From Chloranthus sessilifolius (taxonomy: Eukaryota > Streptophyta > Magnoliopsida > Chloranthales > Chloranthaceae), in the NCBI GenBank assembly GCA_021018995.1, contig CM037590.1:73333597-73397596 (forward strand): 64,000 nt of DNA, read 5' to 3'. Shown piece after piece: positions 45,005 to 57,212 of this stretch. The notes beneath the pieces were generated by a model, which saw only the letters and a program-made list of their open reading frames with translations, was not told the DNA's origin and did not search any database. Position 1 is the stretch's first letter, and the number at the start of each line of letters is the position of its first letter. The position numbers were made by a program, and so were the translations under genes.

Positions 45005-45335
45005 GCATCTACGCCGACGGCTACAAGCCGTCGGCGTAAATCATCGGCCGTCGACAAAAAGTAATTCTGAAACTCTCGACGGCTGCAAACCGTAGGCGAT
45101 ATTCTCGTCAGGGAATATAAACACCGACAGTTTGTAGCCGTCGGCGTAATTGAAGAATCTATGCCGACGGCTCATGCCATCGGTATAAGATTATTTTTTT
45201 TTTAAATAAAAATAAAAATTTTAAATTAAATCACCTTACGTCGACGGCTTCAGCCGTCGGTGTAAGGTTTTTAAATAATTTTTTTTTTTAATAAATCATC
45301 CTATGCCGACGGCTGCAGCTGTCGGCGTAGGCCTT
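45005..45335. repeat. Left subterminal hairpins of CACTA
   Basis: At 45011-45039, arms TACGCCGACGGCT and AGCCGTCGGCGTA flank a three-base loop ACA, a perfect palindrome. Imperfect versions occur near 45121, 45164, 45239 and 45302. In En/Spm such subterminal repeats bind TNPA. They are separated by AT-rich runs. Confidence 0.88.
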
Positions 45336-45628
45336 TTTTTTATTTTTTTATTTAAGGTCACATTAGTGCCTTTTTTTTTTCTAGGTTACAAATTTATTAG
45401 CACCTTTTTTTTGGGGGGTCACAACCATTATGTGTAGCTCTTCGCATCTGATTTCTCCACCTACCATCCCAATTAGCAGCTGCAACAGCACCACTCAGAT
45501 AGTACATACTATATACAATATATATTATACATAGCCATTCTCTACATCTTCTTTGACTGACGCGATACCGAGACATTCTCTACATCTTCTTTAATTGACT
45601 GACGAGATACCGAGACATTCTCTACATC

Positions 45629-45736
45629 TCATGAACTGCCGTGAAAACCATTTGCTTCGATAGATACTTGACGTACAAACTGTCCTTTCACTCGAGGACG
45701 CTGCTCTGCAAGTCTTTTCCTGCTTTGGAATCGAAC
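45629..45736 (-). pseudogene. Captured terminal exon of a PRR/TOC1-type CCT gene
   Basis: On minus, a splice acceptor TTCTTGGCAG leads to 35 codons and a TGA. The sequence VRFQSRKRLAEQRPRVKG, then QFVRQ, is the second half of the CCT motif in the form used by plant pseudo-response regulators (TOC1/PRR clock family); an intron after the KKV position is expected there. In the parent gene CCT supports nuclear localisation and DNA binding. No upstream exon was found within the element, so this is a single captured exon. An overlapping longer open frame continues into the intron. Confidence 0.85.
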
Positions 45737-46456
45737 CTGCCAAGAAAACCCGCATCGAAAAGGATGGAAAATGTACATTGCAATTAGAACCAGTATAGTG
45801 ACATATGCACCGTACATGACAGGATGAGCCACTAGGGCGCCAATACACAATATCGTCAACTTTACACAGGTCCGGTCGATCAAGACCGCCCATATTGTAG
45901 TCCGTCATGCGCATGGGCCATAGTGAGAAAAACATGCTGATCAGATGATCTTAATCGTTTACTCAATAGCCTTCATATAGGACAGCTTAAATGAACAATG
46001 CAATGGTCCACGTTTAATGAGAAAATGAATGGACCATATGATAAAGATCACTCAATCAGGACGATTTTAGGCTGTCACATGACACGGCAACCTGCCCTAT
46101 GATGGTTTAGATCAATGATCATTTGTGCCATATGCATAGGAGAGATGGCTGTGCTACTTAGCAAAAAGAGCTGCCCAAGTAATTAATATCATTATCATTG
46201 CCATCATCATTTTTTAGTTTATATATTCAAACACAACATACCTTCTTCTATTGAGTGTTGAACAATTATTTATCATCACGAAAATATAAATTAAAATAAT
46301 ACTTTTTTACAGTTAATCAAATATTTATCAACACGCAAATAAGAAAAATAATACTTTTTACAGTTAATCAAACTCATCTATGCACTTTTCAAAGAAGATT
46401 GACCTGACTGCTGATGGTGATCGGGTCAGGTACCTAATCGTAATTATACTACCCTA

Positions 46457-46897
46457 GCTCTAGAAAAGGTACCTCTGTTCGCCCGCACCCATCTCTGAAA
46501 GCACCTACATATTAAACCCCTGAAATCTATTGACTGTTTTGGATCAGACGATGGAGATCATTTTTCACTTCAATCTTCCACACAATGGATTTTGAGACCA
46601 TGAACGTACCATCAGACGGTCTACTTTTGAATCCACGTGGTACAGATCCCCAAAAATAAGGGGCAACTACTTGTACATGAGACTTTTGATTTCACATGGC
46701 ACATTAGAGTCAAACAAGGACTTTTGGCGATGTGTATCATGTGGAATAAAATAATAGACCATTTGATGGTACCTTGATGGTCTCAAGATCCATTGTGTGG
46801 AACATTGGGGGGAAAAACAATCTCCAAAGTAGTCAAATGATTTCAGGGGGTTTAATACATAGGCACTTTAAAAACTGGTGTAGGCATGAAGAGAAGA
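46457..46897. mobile_element. Foldback element inside CACTA
   Basis: Left arm GGTACCTCTGTTCGC ... TTGGATCAGACGATGGAGATC ... GATTTTGAGACCATGAAC; right arm is the inverse (GGTCTCAAGATCC, then ATGATTTCAGGGGGTTTAATACAT). Arms are about 200 bases. Chance open frames only. Confidence 0.75.
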
Positions 46898-47387
46898 AAA
46901 ATGACATGTAATAGAACAAACTTTAGCGCTCAATAAAAAAGAAAAAAAACAAGTAAACTCCATATTCTAGAAGAGTTGATTCTTTATTTATAGCTAGAAT
47001 CTGAAACACTTTCAAGACCATGACAGATAAACAATTTAAGAAATAGCCAAATATGCAAAAAAAAAAAAAAGGCCAGGAAGGAAACATTTTGTGAGCAAAT
47101 AGCACCTTACCTTAACTTCCTCATCATATCCAACCAAAGACAGTGCAATTTCTGCTTTTTTCTCACCGACCTATAAACAAACATATGAATTTTGGACTTG
47201 CAAGTGTTTAGATAGATAAATGTAAACCAACTCCCGACGTCTACAAAAACAATAACCCATTAATTGAATTTATTGGTTGTCATAGAGAAATTGAATTTAT
47301 CTATAAAAGCAATCTATACATGAACTTATCATTTCTTTAGTCCAAACAAAATTCAACAATTACCCATAAGTCAATTACCTTCAAGAT

Positions 47388-48729
47388 CTATCTTTGTGAA
47401 GCGAGGAACATTTTCTTAAATTCTTCTATTCGCTCATTGTGCTTGCGTAGAGCCTCTTCTATCTTTCTATCTCTTTCTTGCATTTTTCTAATTCTTTCCT
47501 GTATTTCTCTATTTCTTTCTTTCTCTCTTTCTTCCAATTCTGCTATCTTGCTCCTCAAACAAGCCATCTCCCCTTCTTTTGACATTTGACGGTTGGATTT
47601 GCCCCCCATTCCTGTGATGGAGTTAGTCCCACTTCAAGGATGTGGCATCGACCAAGTCAATCCTCTCCAAAAACCTGAGAGAGGACATCTTCACGACCAG
47701 GGGGATCTCTGGATCCCTCTAATTGTTTATCTTGTTGTCTATTTATTTTCTCCTGTAATAATTAATAATATATTTTATTTTGAGAAATAAAATATGGCTT
47801 GTAATTAAAAATTATTATAAAATTTACCAATACATCCGCGACCACACTATTTGATGGTGTACCATCCTTATGCGTATAAGCAATTTTGAATATATTGGCG
47901 CGACTAAGTTCTACACCATCCTTTGAAGTCTATAAAATTAAAAAATAAATACAGATATTAATATGATTTCATCTAATAAGATGAAGAAGAAAATATATAA
48001 TAATTATAAAATATACAAAGTACGATTAATCAGAAAATAATATAAATTCACTTACTTCTGATGCAATAATTGAAGGGAAACTTTTTCGCCCTGTTATATG
48101 ATGCATCGTCTTTTTTTCTCGATTGACTTTATTTGTTTCAACCATTTTCTGGAAAAAAATTAATTCCTATTATATAAATTTATAATAAGTTTGAACATAT
48201 AAAAATTTAATATGTTGGGAACCGTCATCCTACCTTTGTTTTGGAGTTTTGCCAATGTCCATCCCTACTGACTAAATTCAGCCATTGTCTCCCGTCAACC
48301 CATGGGGGGTTCAGAGAGGATGGATCTACTCCTTTAGGGAGGGGATTAGTAAAATATCTTCATTTTAGATCACATCGGTGTTCCTTCCACTTTCTTCCTA
48401 CTGATTGCATGAACCAAGTTCTTACTTTGTCGTCTTCGGGAATTTCAAAGCAAACCTGCATACAAAAGAAATTATCAATAAAAAATAATTTAAAATACAT
48501 ATATTCTCAATAAGAAATAATTAATTATATTTACCTTAGCAGCGTCCCAAACCTTTTCTTTATCTATAAGGTCCACAGCATCCCATGAAGGGCAATCGAT
48601 GGGTAAAAAAGACCCATCTCTTGATAAGACCCCAAGGTAGTTAATAAAATTCACATCCTCGCCTCCTATTGGTTGACCCCGATCATTGAAAACAAGTGGG
48701 AGACGGTGCTTTGGTATATTTCTATGCAA
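47388..48729 (-). pseudogene. CACTA second gene, Ptta/TNPA-type
   Basis: Minus-strand exons: 48535-48729 (KHRLPLVFNDRGQPIGGE, NYLGVLSRDGS), donor AAG/GTAAAT; 48250-48458 after acceptor ATGCAG (CFEIPEDDKVRTWFMQSVG, one stop in CDLK-stop-RYF); and 47388-47609, a coiled coil rich in Glu, Arg and Lys (LRSKIAELEEREKERNREI). This domain order is that of plant transposase Ptta/En/Spm family proteins, which bind subterminal repeats. Exon joins between are inferred; the N-terminus beyond 48729 was not identified. Confidence 0.78.
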
Positions 48730-48886
48730 ATCAGCATATAAAGTTTTCTACAACTGAATCTTTCAATAGAGCCCAAACCTGAACTGAATCTTTCAATAAA
48801 GCCTGCGATTGTACCTTACTCAGCTTGTCACGGCTGGTTATGAGCTACGGTAAGTAAGCCACCAATAAACAGGCTTGTTGGTGAAT

Positions 48887-48979
48887 TTAGATTGGCAAAC
48901 AAGATACCAAATTGCAATCGGGACAGCTCGAGGATTAGCTTATCTGCATGAAGAAACCAAAGACTGCATCATACATTGT
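48887..48979 (+). pseudogene. Captured receptor-like kinase fragment
   Basis: 31 open plus-strand codons read [20 protein letters not shown] and [11 protein letters not shown], the helix before the catalytic loop of G-type lectin/S-domain receptor-like kinases. The expected continuation (catalytic Asp) is absent because sequence switches near 48975 to LINE RT on the opposite strand. No upstream kinase domain was seen. It is a fragment with no possible kinase activity. Confidence 0.85.
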
Positions 48980-49565
48980 AAATGATGTTGTCATCTGCAA
49001 AAAATAAATGGGAAAAACAAGGGGCACCTCTACAGATTTTGATGTATGATATATGGCTCTCTTGGACACTTTTGGTAAGAAGGGATGAGAAGATTTCAGC
49101 ACAAATGATGAAAAGGGATGGTGATATTGTCTGATACCTTTATGTGGGACAACATTGCCAATAATACTTCCATTTATGAGAAAGGAATATGATACCGAGT
49201 TGATGCCTCCCATGATAAGACTCACCCATCTGGGATCAAAACTCATCTTTAAGAGAGAATTTTCAAAAAATGGACATTCAACTCTATCATAAGCCTTGCT
49301 CATGTCGAGTTTCAGAGCACAATCACCTTTGCGTCCATATCTTTTATGGTTGAGATGATAGGATAGATCAATGGCCATAAGGACATTGTCAGTCATAAGG
49401 TGGCCGTTGATGAATGCACTTCCTGATTCAGAGATAATAGAGGCTAGGACGAGTTTAAGTCTATTAGCCAACATTTTAGCAATGACATTTTAGATCGCAT
49501 TGCACAAGCTAATAGGCCTAAACTCAGCCATAGTTTTGGGGTGCTTTACTTTGGTGATCAACATA
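48974..49565 (-). pseudogene. LINE reverse transcriptase fragment in CACTA
   Basis: Minus-strand L1-type RT blocks in order: [76 protein letters not shown], the GIRQ region, and FADDNIIYN with both catalytic Asp. Frameshifts occur near 49140 and 49010. It abuts the kinase fragment; both ends of the LINE are missing. Confidence 0.88.
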
Positions 49566-50178
49566 ATATGGGTTTTGTTATTAGTAATTGAGATCTACAT
49601 TGCATTACTCAAAAACTAAAGAAAAAACTATTGTGTAAACTGGCATAAAAGAAACACGTTAAATTTAGTGTGGTATGTTTAACAAAGAGCTAGAAAAGTG
49701 CTCTAAGTACACCATCAGCAATCACCACCATGCCGAAAAAAGCAAAGGGTAAAGCAAGCCAAGGATAAGGTCATAAGAAATTGGCTTACTGAACTTCAAA
49801 GAAGGTGCTGATGATCTTGAGGACAAATTGGGCTAGTTCAGAAATAAAATAGTGCTATTTAAGTCACAGAAATACGATCTCAAACAACTACTATTGAAAG
49901 ATTCTATAAGGCATTTCTTGCAAGGTGACTATCAGTTCATCCCAGAGAAAAATAGTTTAATGTTAATCTCAATCTGTTTTTAATCACTTGCATAAGAGAT
50001 AACAAATAAAAAACTAAAAATCAGAACTTCAGGAAGTAAAAGATATAAAATTCAAATCGCAGTGGGCGGTAACAACAACCAACACTTTTCCTATGGAAAA
50101 AATAAGCTACTGAACTAACGCTTTCAACTACAAGATGCAGTAGGTTTAACAAGAAAAAGAAAAACAGATATTATTGAC

Positions 50179-50343
50179 CTTAATGATGACAGTTCCTCGG
50201 TCCTTTTTATCTTTTATTTTTAGCATATCAAGTGATGGTAGCAGTTTCAGCTCAAGCTCTTTCGAAGTTTCAGGTTCCAAATCATTCAGAGGTAATTTTG
50301 CTATACCCAATCTCTTGTCTTGTGTAATGTCTTTATCAAAAAC
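50179..50343 (-). pseudogene. Captured C2-domain exon (CLB1/synaptotagmin-like)
   Basis: A 165-base, 55-codon exon on minus, open throughout, with acceptor TGCCTACAG and donor AAG/GTCAAT, phase 0 at both sides. The peptide begins VFDKDITQDKRLGIAKLPLN and ends IKDKKDRGTVIIK, the C-terminal part of a C2 domain as in plant calcium-dependent lipid-binding proteins (CLB1/SYT7 group), which tether membranes. No adjacent exons were found, so it is an isolated captured exon. Family assignment is from remembered sequence patterns and should be checked. Confidence 0.82.
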
Positions 50344-50478
50344 CTGTAGGCAGGATTTACAACCATCAAATCAAATTTGTATTCAATCGATCAATAAATT
50401 TATCATATTATAATGTATAAGAGAGAAGGAATAATTATGGCTTGAAACCTTTAAAGAATGTCATTAAATCGATAGAAA

Positions 50479-50592
50479 TAGGAGTGGTGATGGGCCGGGC
50501 TTGGGATTGGGCTTGGGCTGGGCTCGATTATACCAAAGTCTGGCCTGACGAATTTGGCCCAAACCAAGCCCAGGCCCATGGCGGGCCTCCTA
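50479..50592. mobile_element. Small hAT-like MITE, 114 bp
   Basis: TAGGAGTGGTGATGGGCC at left and, inverted, TAGGAGGCCCGCCATGGGCC at right, with matching GGGCTTGG zones inside. No TSD could be confirmed. 50593-51354 beyond it has no recognisable gene. Confidence 0.5.
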
Positions 50593-51354
50593 ACCAATGA
50601 TTAATTAACTTGATTGACCTTCAGCCTGCAAAATAACATTTTATAACAATCCATTCATAAAGTAATTAAATATTTGATAGCAGAGAATGTTCTCAAGGAA
50701 CATATATAAAAAAGACAAGGTTACATCTTAAGAGGTAATGGAACTGTGACAAAAAGATTTATGAAATATATACATAGGTTCAGTTAAAAACAAAAGCTTG
50801 AACCAACTTCTACATTAGCAAATACATTTTTATAGAGGAATCTGGGGAGCCCAGGTTTCTTACAGAATACAATGAGAATACAATGTGTGCAATCTAAAAC
50901 ATATTATTTGAGAGTACACTTTTAAATGCTTCCTCCATTTTTTTCAATTTAAATTAGGTTCAAAATGAAAATACCCCCTTTACCATTTAAGAACAAAACG
51001 TACATCCTTTGCAAGCACGGTTTTTTTTTATTCCCAACATGACTGGGAAAAAATGAGTGGTGCACCTGGTGGCTGTATCAAAAGTGAGTGTAGTACCAAA
51101 AGTAGGAGTAAAAATATAATTAGCCTTTAATTAAAAAGACTTTTAAAAGGGGAGTAAAAATATTGCCCAGTTGTGCTGGATGAGTTTTGGACTAATAACA
51201 ATATGGAAACAGGTATTATGAATTATTTATTCTTCTAATGTGAGTAATGTAAATTGGTAGCTACATTGCGTAAAGAAATGATAACTGAGTTAGAAGAAAG
51301 GATAACTGAGTTACCACACGACAACGGTGTTGCAGCCCTTTTGAGGGGTTGCCA

Positions 51355-54300
51355 CTATTGTTCATCGTCATTATGAAGTCTTGTCAGTACAACAATCTCT
51401 CCCTCTGCATCTGTTCTAACCCACTCAGTGTCATTGCCACAATCATCATTTACATCTCCTCTATCATTTAAATTTTGGTCACTCATTAACAGTTTACGAT
51501 CTTCTATTCTCAACTCATAGACTCCTTTAGGCTTGACTTTAAAAATAACCTTCCAATTTGGGTAAATAGGATCATCTACGTAGAAAACTTGTTTGACTTG
51601 GGAAGCCAACACATATGGTTCGTCAGAAAATGCCAATCGTGTGAAATTAACAAGTGTGTTCCCCAAATGATCTTGCTTTATTCCCCTCCCTTCTACGCGA
51701 ACATCTACTCATTCATATTTAAACATTGTAACCTTCAATTTATCAGAATATGTTAGCTGAATTATGTCGATCAACCAGCCAAAATATTCCACATTGTCAA
51801 TAATCAGATTGATATCCCTTGCATTTGAAAAGCTAGTAGTCGTTGCCGATAGATAGACTCCACTATTTTGCGTTTTAGTCTTTGATTCTCTTGCAACTGT
51901 TCTGAAATTGTATCCATTAATAGGATAGCATTCTAGCCTTTCAGCAATATGATGAAGTCCCTCAGCTAACAGCTGAAGCTCTTTTGGCAACGAATATCTA
52001 ATTTTAGTTTCATCTCGTATCTATTAAGAATAGGGGAGAAAGTATTAATTATGAGAAAAAACGAGCTATATCGATGATGGAATTAGAAATATATAGTTAC
52101 ATACACGATCTTTAATCCAATAGATAAAATGTCTTTCGTGTTCTTTCTCTATATCATGCACGCGTGGGCGTTTTCGATGTAACTTGTGTCGAATTACCCT
52201 TTTATGATCCCTACATAAAAGGATTCATATATTAAAATAATTGAATAAATCGACTCTCTAAATATAATAGGAATTTTTGTTAACGCTTTATCCTCTATAT
52301 ATCTTGTAACGTTAATATTATTGTAGAGGATATAATGATGAGCCTGTGTCTATTCCAAATCGGTAAGATTGAACATTTTGGTGCTTCTCATTAATGTTTC
52401 CTCATCACTTCTTTTGGGTCGGTTTAGCCTTGACTCAACGTTGTGTAAGTATCGAGAGCAAAATGTGAGACATTCATCCGCCAAATAAGCTTCTGCAATG
52501 GACCCCTCAGGTTGAGCCCTATTGCGCACATACGACTTTAAAGTGAACAAGTACCTGATTCCGACAACTTAAATTTTGTATTACTGAAACACATCAATAT
52601 TCTCTCATATTTAATTGAAAAGTGACAGGACATCAATACAAACCTCTCAATGGGATACATCCACCTATAGTGCACAGGTCTACCAAGTAATGCATTAGAT
52701 GCCAAGTGTATCGACAGGTGCGCCATGATGTCAAAAAAAGCAGGCGGGAAGATCCGCTCCAAATGGCAAAGTGTCAGTGCTATGTTCTTCTCAAAGCGGA
52801 TCAAATCGTTAGTTCGACAAAATCTCAAACACAATTCGTGAAAGAATGTGCTCAAGTCTATTAGAGTCCTCGCCACATACTTTGGTAAGATATGTCAAAT
52901 ACACACAGGCAAAAAGTGTTGTAATATGCTGTGTGAGTCATGACTTTTTAATCCAGATATCTTTCGTTCTTTGACATTGACACGGCTTGAGATATTAGAT
53001 GAGAAACCATCCGGAATCTTCATATTCTTAAGGACTCTACAAAACTATTCTTTTCCATGTCTATCCAAATTATAAATTGACGCTAGTAATTTGTATTTGT
53101 TTGAATCTATTTGTTGTGGATGTAACTCTTTCCTCAATCCCATCTCAGCCAAGTCTTTTCTCGCATTTATCTCATCCTTACTTTTTCATCAATGTCTAAA
53201 AGAGTGAAGAGCACATTATCACAAATATTTTTTTCAATATGCATCACATCAAGATTGTGTCATAGGAGATTGTTCTCCCAATAAGGTAACTCAAAGAATA
53301 TGCTCTTCTTTCTCCAATTATGCTCTTCTCCAAGAATAGACTTATGCTCAAATTTATTTACCTCCTTCAAGACTTCTGTTTCGGACATCGGTTTTGGAGC
53401 AACTTCATTCTCGGGTTTCCCGTTGAATGTCTTTGTTTGACTTCAAAATTTGTGATCCATTGGTAGAAATAGACAATGACCCATATAACATTCTTTCTTT
53501 CTGTATCTCAACCTTTGACTACACGTATTTTTATGGCATGAAGGACAAGCTTTCTTTCCTTTAGTACTCCAATCAGACAACATGGCATAGCCAGGAAAAT
53601 CACTGATTGTCCAAAGCAACACAACACAGAGAACGAACATCTCTTTCTTCAAAGCATCATATGTCTCCACCCCATCTAACCATAAATCCTTTAACTCATC
53701 AATCAATGGCCTCAAATAAACATCAATATTATTTTCAGGACTTTTTGGACCGGATATTATAGTCGATAAAATAATGGTTGGTTGCTTCATGCACAACCAT
53801 GGTGGTAAGTTGTATGAAAAAAGTACCACGAGCCATGTGCTGTGGGTGATACTCATTGTTCTAAAAGGATTGAATCTATCGCTTGCTAACTCAAGTGTAA
53901 CATTCCGACGGTCTTCTTTAAACTTAAGATAAAGTTGGTCCAAATGCTTCCAGGCTTGAGAATCTGCCGAATGCGTTAAAACACCATCTTTAACGCGCTC
54001 TACGTCATGTCATATCATATCAGTAGTAATTCTAGATGACATGTACAATCTCTGAAGACGTGGTTTCAACGGGAAATAACGCAAAATTTTTGCTGGAATC
54101 TTCTTTTTAGTATCATCGGGAGTGTAATTCTCATGCATCTTCCAACGTGACGTTCCAGAAATGTCGCATTTTTGTTTGTCAATCGATTTTTTATAGTACA
54201 ACATGCAATTATTCGGACAAGTATCAATTTTATTGTAACTGAGCCCCAAGTTCGTAACTATCTTTTTGCTTTGTATAAAATTATCTGGAACTTTCGATCC

Positions 54301-54845
54301 TTCAGGGAGCACCTCTCTTAACAAGTCAAGTAACATTGAAAATGATTTGTTGCTCCATCCACAAAGGCACTTGGTATGCTATAGTCTTACGATAAAAGAT
54401 AATTTTATATGTTTACACCCCGTGTAGAGGGCCAACTCTGCATCATCGGCCAATTTAAAGAATCTAGCTGCATTGCCATCCAACGCACTCTCTGTGCCTT
54501 GTCTCGGACCATCATGAATTTCTTCTTCACTTGGAACCCCACACAAATCATGTAACATGCTCCTCATATCATCAGTTGTATCATCTTCTTCAATTACATC
54601 AGCCAACGTTTCATCTCGTGTAAAACTCAATGACGTGTTATTTTTCCCATGGAAAAATCACGTAGTGTAACTCTTTCCAATTCCGTGCCATATGATATAA
54701 TCATATGTTGTCTTCATAGTAGACGTTGCAACATTTAATGCAGGGGCATTTTAATCGTTCATCATAAACTGCTCCACGAGAGTCAGCAAATTTAATGAAT
54801 TCTCTTGCCCTATTGTAGTATGCTTCAGTATTTCTATTATAGCAA
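51355..54845 (-). pseudogene. CACTA transposase, TNP2-type
   Basis: Minus-strand pieces in order: transposase-associated domain (YNRAREFIKFADSRG, RLKCPCIKCCN; 54640-54845); an acidic linker (54379-54630); TNP2 catalytic region (CPNNCMLYYKK and YFPLKPRLQRLYMSS at 54010-54336; KEMFVLCVVLLWTISDFPGY at 53550-53680; LDVMHIEKNICDNVL near 53220-53260); DUF4218 (PPAFFDIMAHLSIHL, 52538-52876); and DUF4216 (VNFTRLAF, QVKQVFYVDDP, 51355-51666). The family cleaves element ends. Stops (such as 54008 and 53445) and frameshifts break it, so it is dead. Confidence 0.9.
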
Positions 54846-55959
54846 CATATTCCAAAAAGTCACTACTTTCACTATTTTATCAAAATACCAACTATTTAGG
54901 AATATTAATTAGTCATAATAAAAAATGCTTACGAGGCTTCTGCATTCAGCTTTTATCCATAATGTCTATACAAGAAGCTTTGAAAATAGATATTGCTTAT
55001 TTGAGCTGATCTCGTGAGACTAGTGAGAGAAAGTGAAAAAGACTAATGATACTAATACAATTAAACACTATGATTCAACTTTATCAATCACAAGGAGGAT
55101 CAACAAAATAAGTAATAAACATACCTATGATATAGGTATGAGAAGCAGCTACCGGAAAAAGAGAGATTTTGGACTTACTGGACCACCCTTTTCTTCCTGC
55201 ATTATATGCTTCTTTTCAGGTCTGTTATTCTAATATTTATGCCAGTGACAGATATATTTTCTTCAAACAGAGATTATAACTACTAATCTGCTATGGATCC
55301 GCAAAACGGGAGTAATTTTGGGTTTCACATGACATGTGGCATGTGAAAATGCGACCAGTTGCACAAGTCAACCTGTGTGACCGGGTCCATACTCACTATT
55401 GTCATTTTAAATTTATGATAGCTTGATTGAAAGTTAAGTGGCACACTTGGTTAGTGCTTGGTCTATTTGTGTTTATCTTTTGGCGGTTAAGAATCGCTCT
55501 TAGCCTTGAGATTTTGTAATTTTCTTTTTCCATCAATAAATTGCTACCTTTATTGATAAAAAATAATAATTAATTAACTAATTGGTCCATATCTTATATC
55601 CCATATCTATACGACTATACAAACTCTATAGCAAAAATAGAAATTTCTTACAAACTTAAAACCTAATTCAATCTCATGAACATAAGATGCATTATATATT
55701 TCTTGCCAAAACATAAGAAAGTATTAATAAGATTCAAACTAAGATGACAAAAACTTTATCATACAAAAATAATCACCAATCTCTATCTAAACCTCTAATA
55801 AATAATTCAAACATAACTTATAATCAAACTAGAATATGGTAGTGTCAAAACTGGAAAAATATACCTAAAAGTGATGAAGAGAGCACATAAAAGCTCATAT
55901 AGAAATTTTAAAAGTGATGAAGAGAGCACATAAAAACTATATGACAGAATATATTACTG
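54846..55959. other. CACTA interior without recognised gene
   Basis: AT-rich sequence upstream of the transposase (on its strand). A small direct repeat, AAAGTGATGAAGAGAGCACATAAAA, occurs near 55870 and 55911. No domain was recognised. Confidence 0.5.
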
Positions 55960-56363
55960 AAAGCATCTACGTCCGAAACCCAGTGAAATCCGTTGATTGC
56001 TTCGAATTATATCGAGATCGTATTTCACCCCAACCTTCTACAAAACGGATCTTGAGTCCATGATCTTACATCATTATAAGGTCAGTTTTCTATTCCACAT
56101 CGCATAGACTCCCAAAAAAGGTCCTAAAATCATGTTTGAGCGTGATGTGCGCCTTGTCATTTTAGTGCCATCTTTTTTACATATGTGCCACTTGGACACA
56201 ACAGGCCGTTTGATGGTACGCACATGGTCTCAAGATCTGTTGTGAGAAAGATTGGAGTTGAAAAATGATCTGTATCGTCTAATTTGAAGCAGTCCATGGG
56301 CTTCACTGGGTTTTGGACATAGATGCTGTCAATAAACATGTACGTGTGAAGAGAGGTACCCAA
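55960..56363. mobile_element. Foldback element inside CACTA
   Basis: Left arm CATCTACGTCCGAAACCCAG, GATTGCTTCGAATTATATCG; right arm inverts this (GAAGCAGTCCATGGGC, CTGGGTTTTGGACATAGATG) and ends GAAGAGAGGTACC. The left arm lacks the outer 25 bases found at right. The minus open frame at 56157-56363 is a chance frame. Confidence 0.75.
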
Positions 56364-57212
56364 TATATTAACAGAAATAAAGAAAACACTCCAGAAGAAA
56401 AAGAACTGAAATCATAGATAAAAAATAATGTTGCATCCATTATGACTCATATCTTACGATCTGAAAATCATCAGATCCAATTTGTATGGAATACACTAAT
56501 CCAATTTTGGATATGGATACAAATAGTGACTTAATGTATATACGTGAAAACCACACAGGTGTTTGGTGTTATAGTAGACGCGTTTAGTTTACTCCCAAGG
56601 ATCATGCTATTGAAATTCCTCCCGAGAATTACACGGTCGTGTGCAAGTGGTAAACATGTGTATCCGCGGTTAGCCCTTCCCTCAAAAGGATTGGGACTTG
56701 GGACACCCTATGCTATGAAAAAAAAACATCTATATGCATAAATCTAGATATATAAATGTCAAATCTATGTGATAAAGATGGTGTTTATTATTTATTTTGA
56801 TATCCCATACTTCATTAATTAAGTTATTTTTTAATAAACTTCACTTCGCATTTTACACTTACAGGATTTGAGACCATTTTGTGATTCCCAAAACAAAATT
56901 TAGATTTGACTAATTCCCATCATACAAGAAATCTACGTGAGGCATCACACACCAATCTATACTTTGAGCACAATGAACAAAACGGAGTTCTTTAAAAGGA
57001 AGAAAGAAGTTATTGGCCTAAATCGGGTATCACAACCAATGGTTTCAGAAATACAAAAACGGTAAATGCTTCCCATGCAAGTTGATGACAAAACTGATTT
57101 CAAAAACAAGTTTTGATTGCTAGAAATAAAAATGGAGATCATTTAAGTGTACTTTTCATCCATTATGAGATAGATGGTAGTAGTTGTAAGCTTTGAAATA
57201 TGGAAACTACTT

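Noticed and set aside
45591-45935. A 114-codon minus-strand frame overlapping the CCT exon
   Set aside because: It is in another frame; the supported frame is the CCT exon bounded by a splice acceptor and stop.
50179-50343. The C2 exon as part of a host gene in its original place
   Set aside because: No neighbouring exons of such a gene were found on either side, and both flanks are CACTA-internal.
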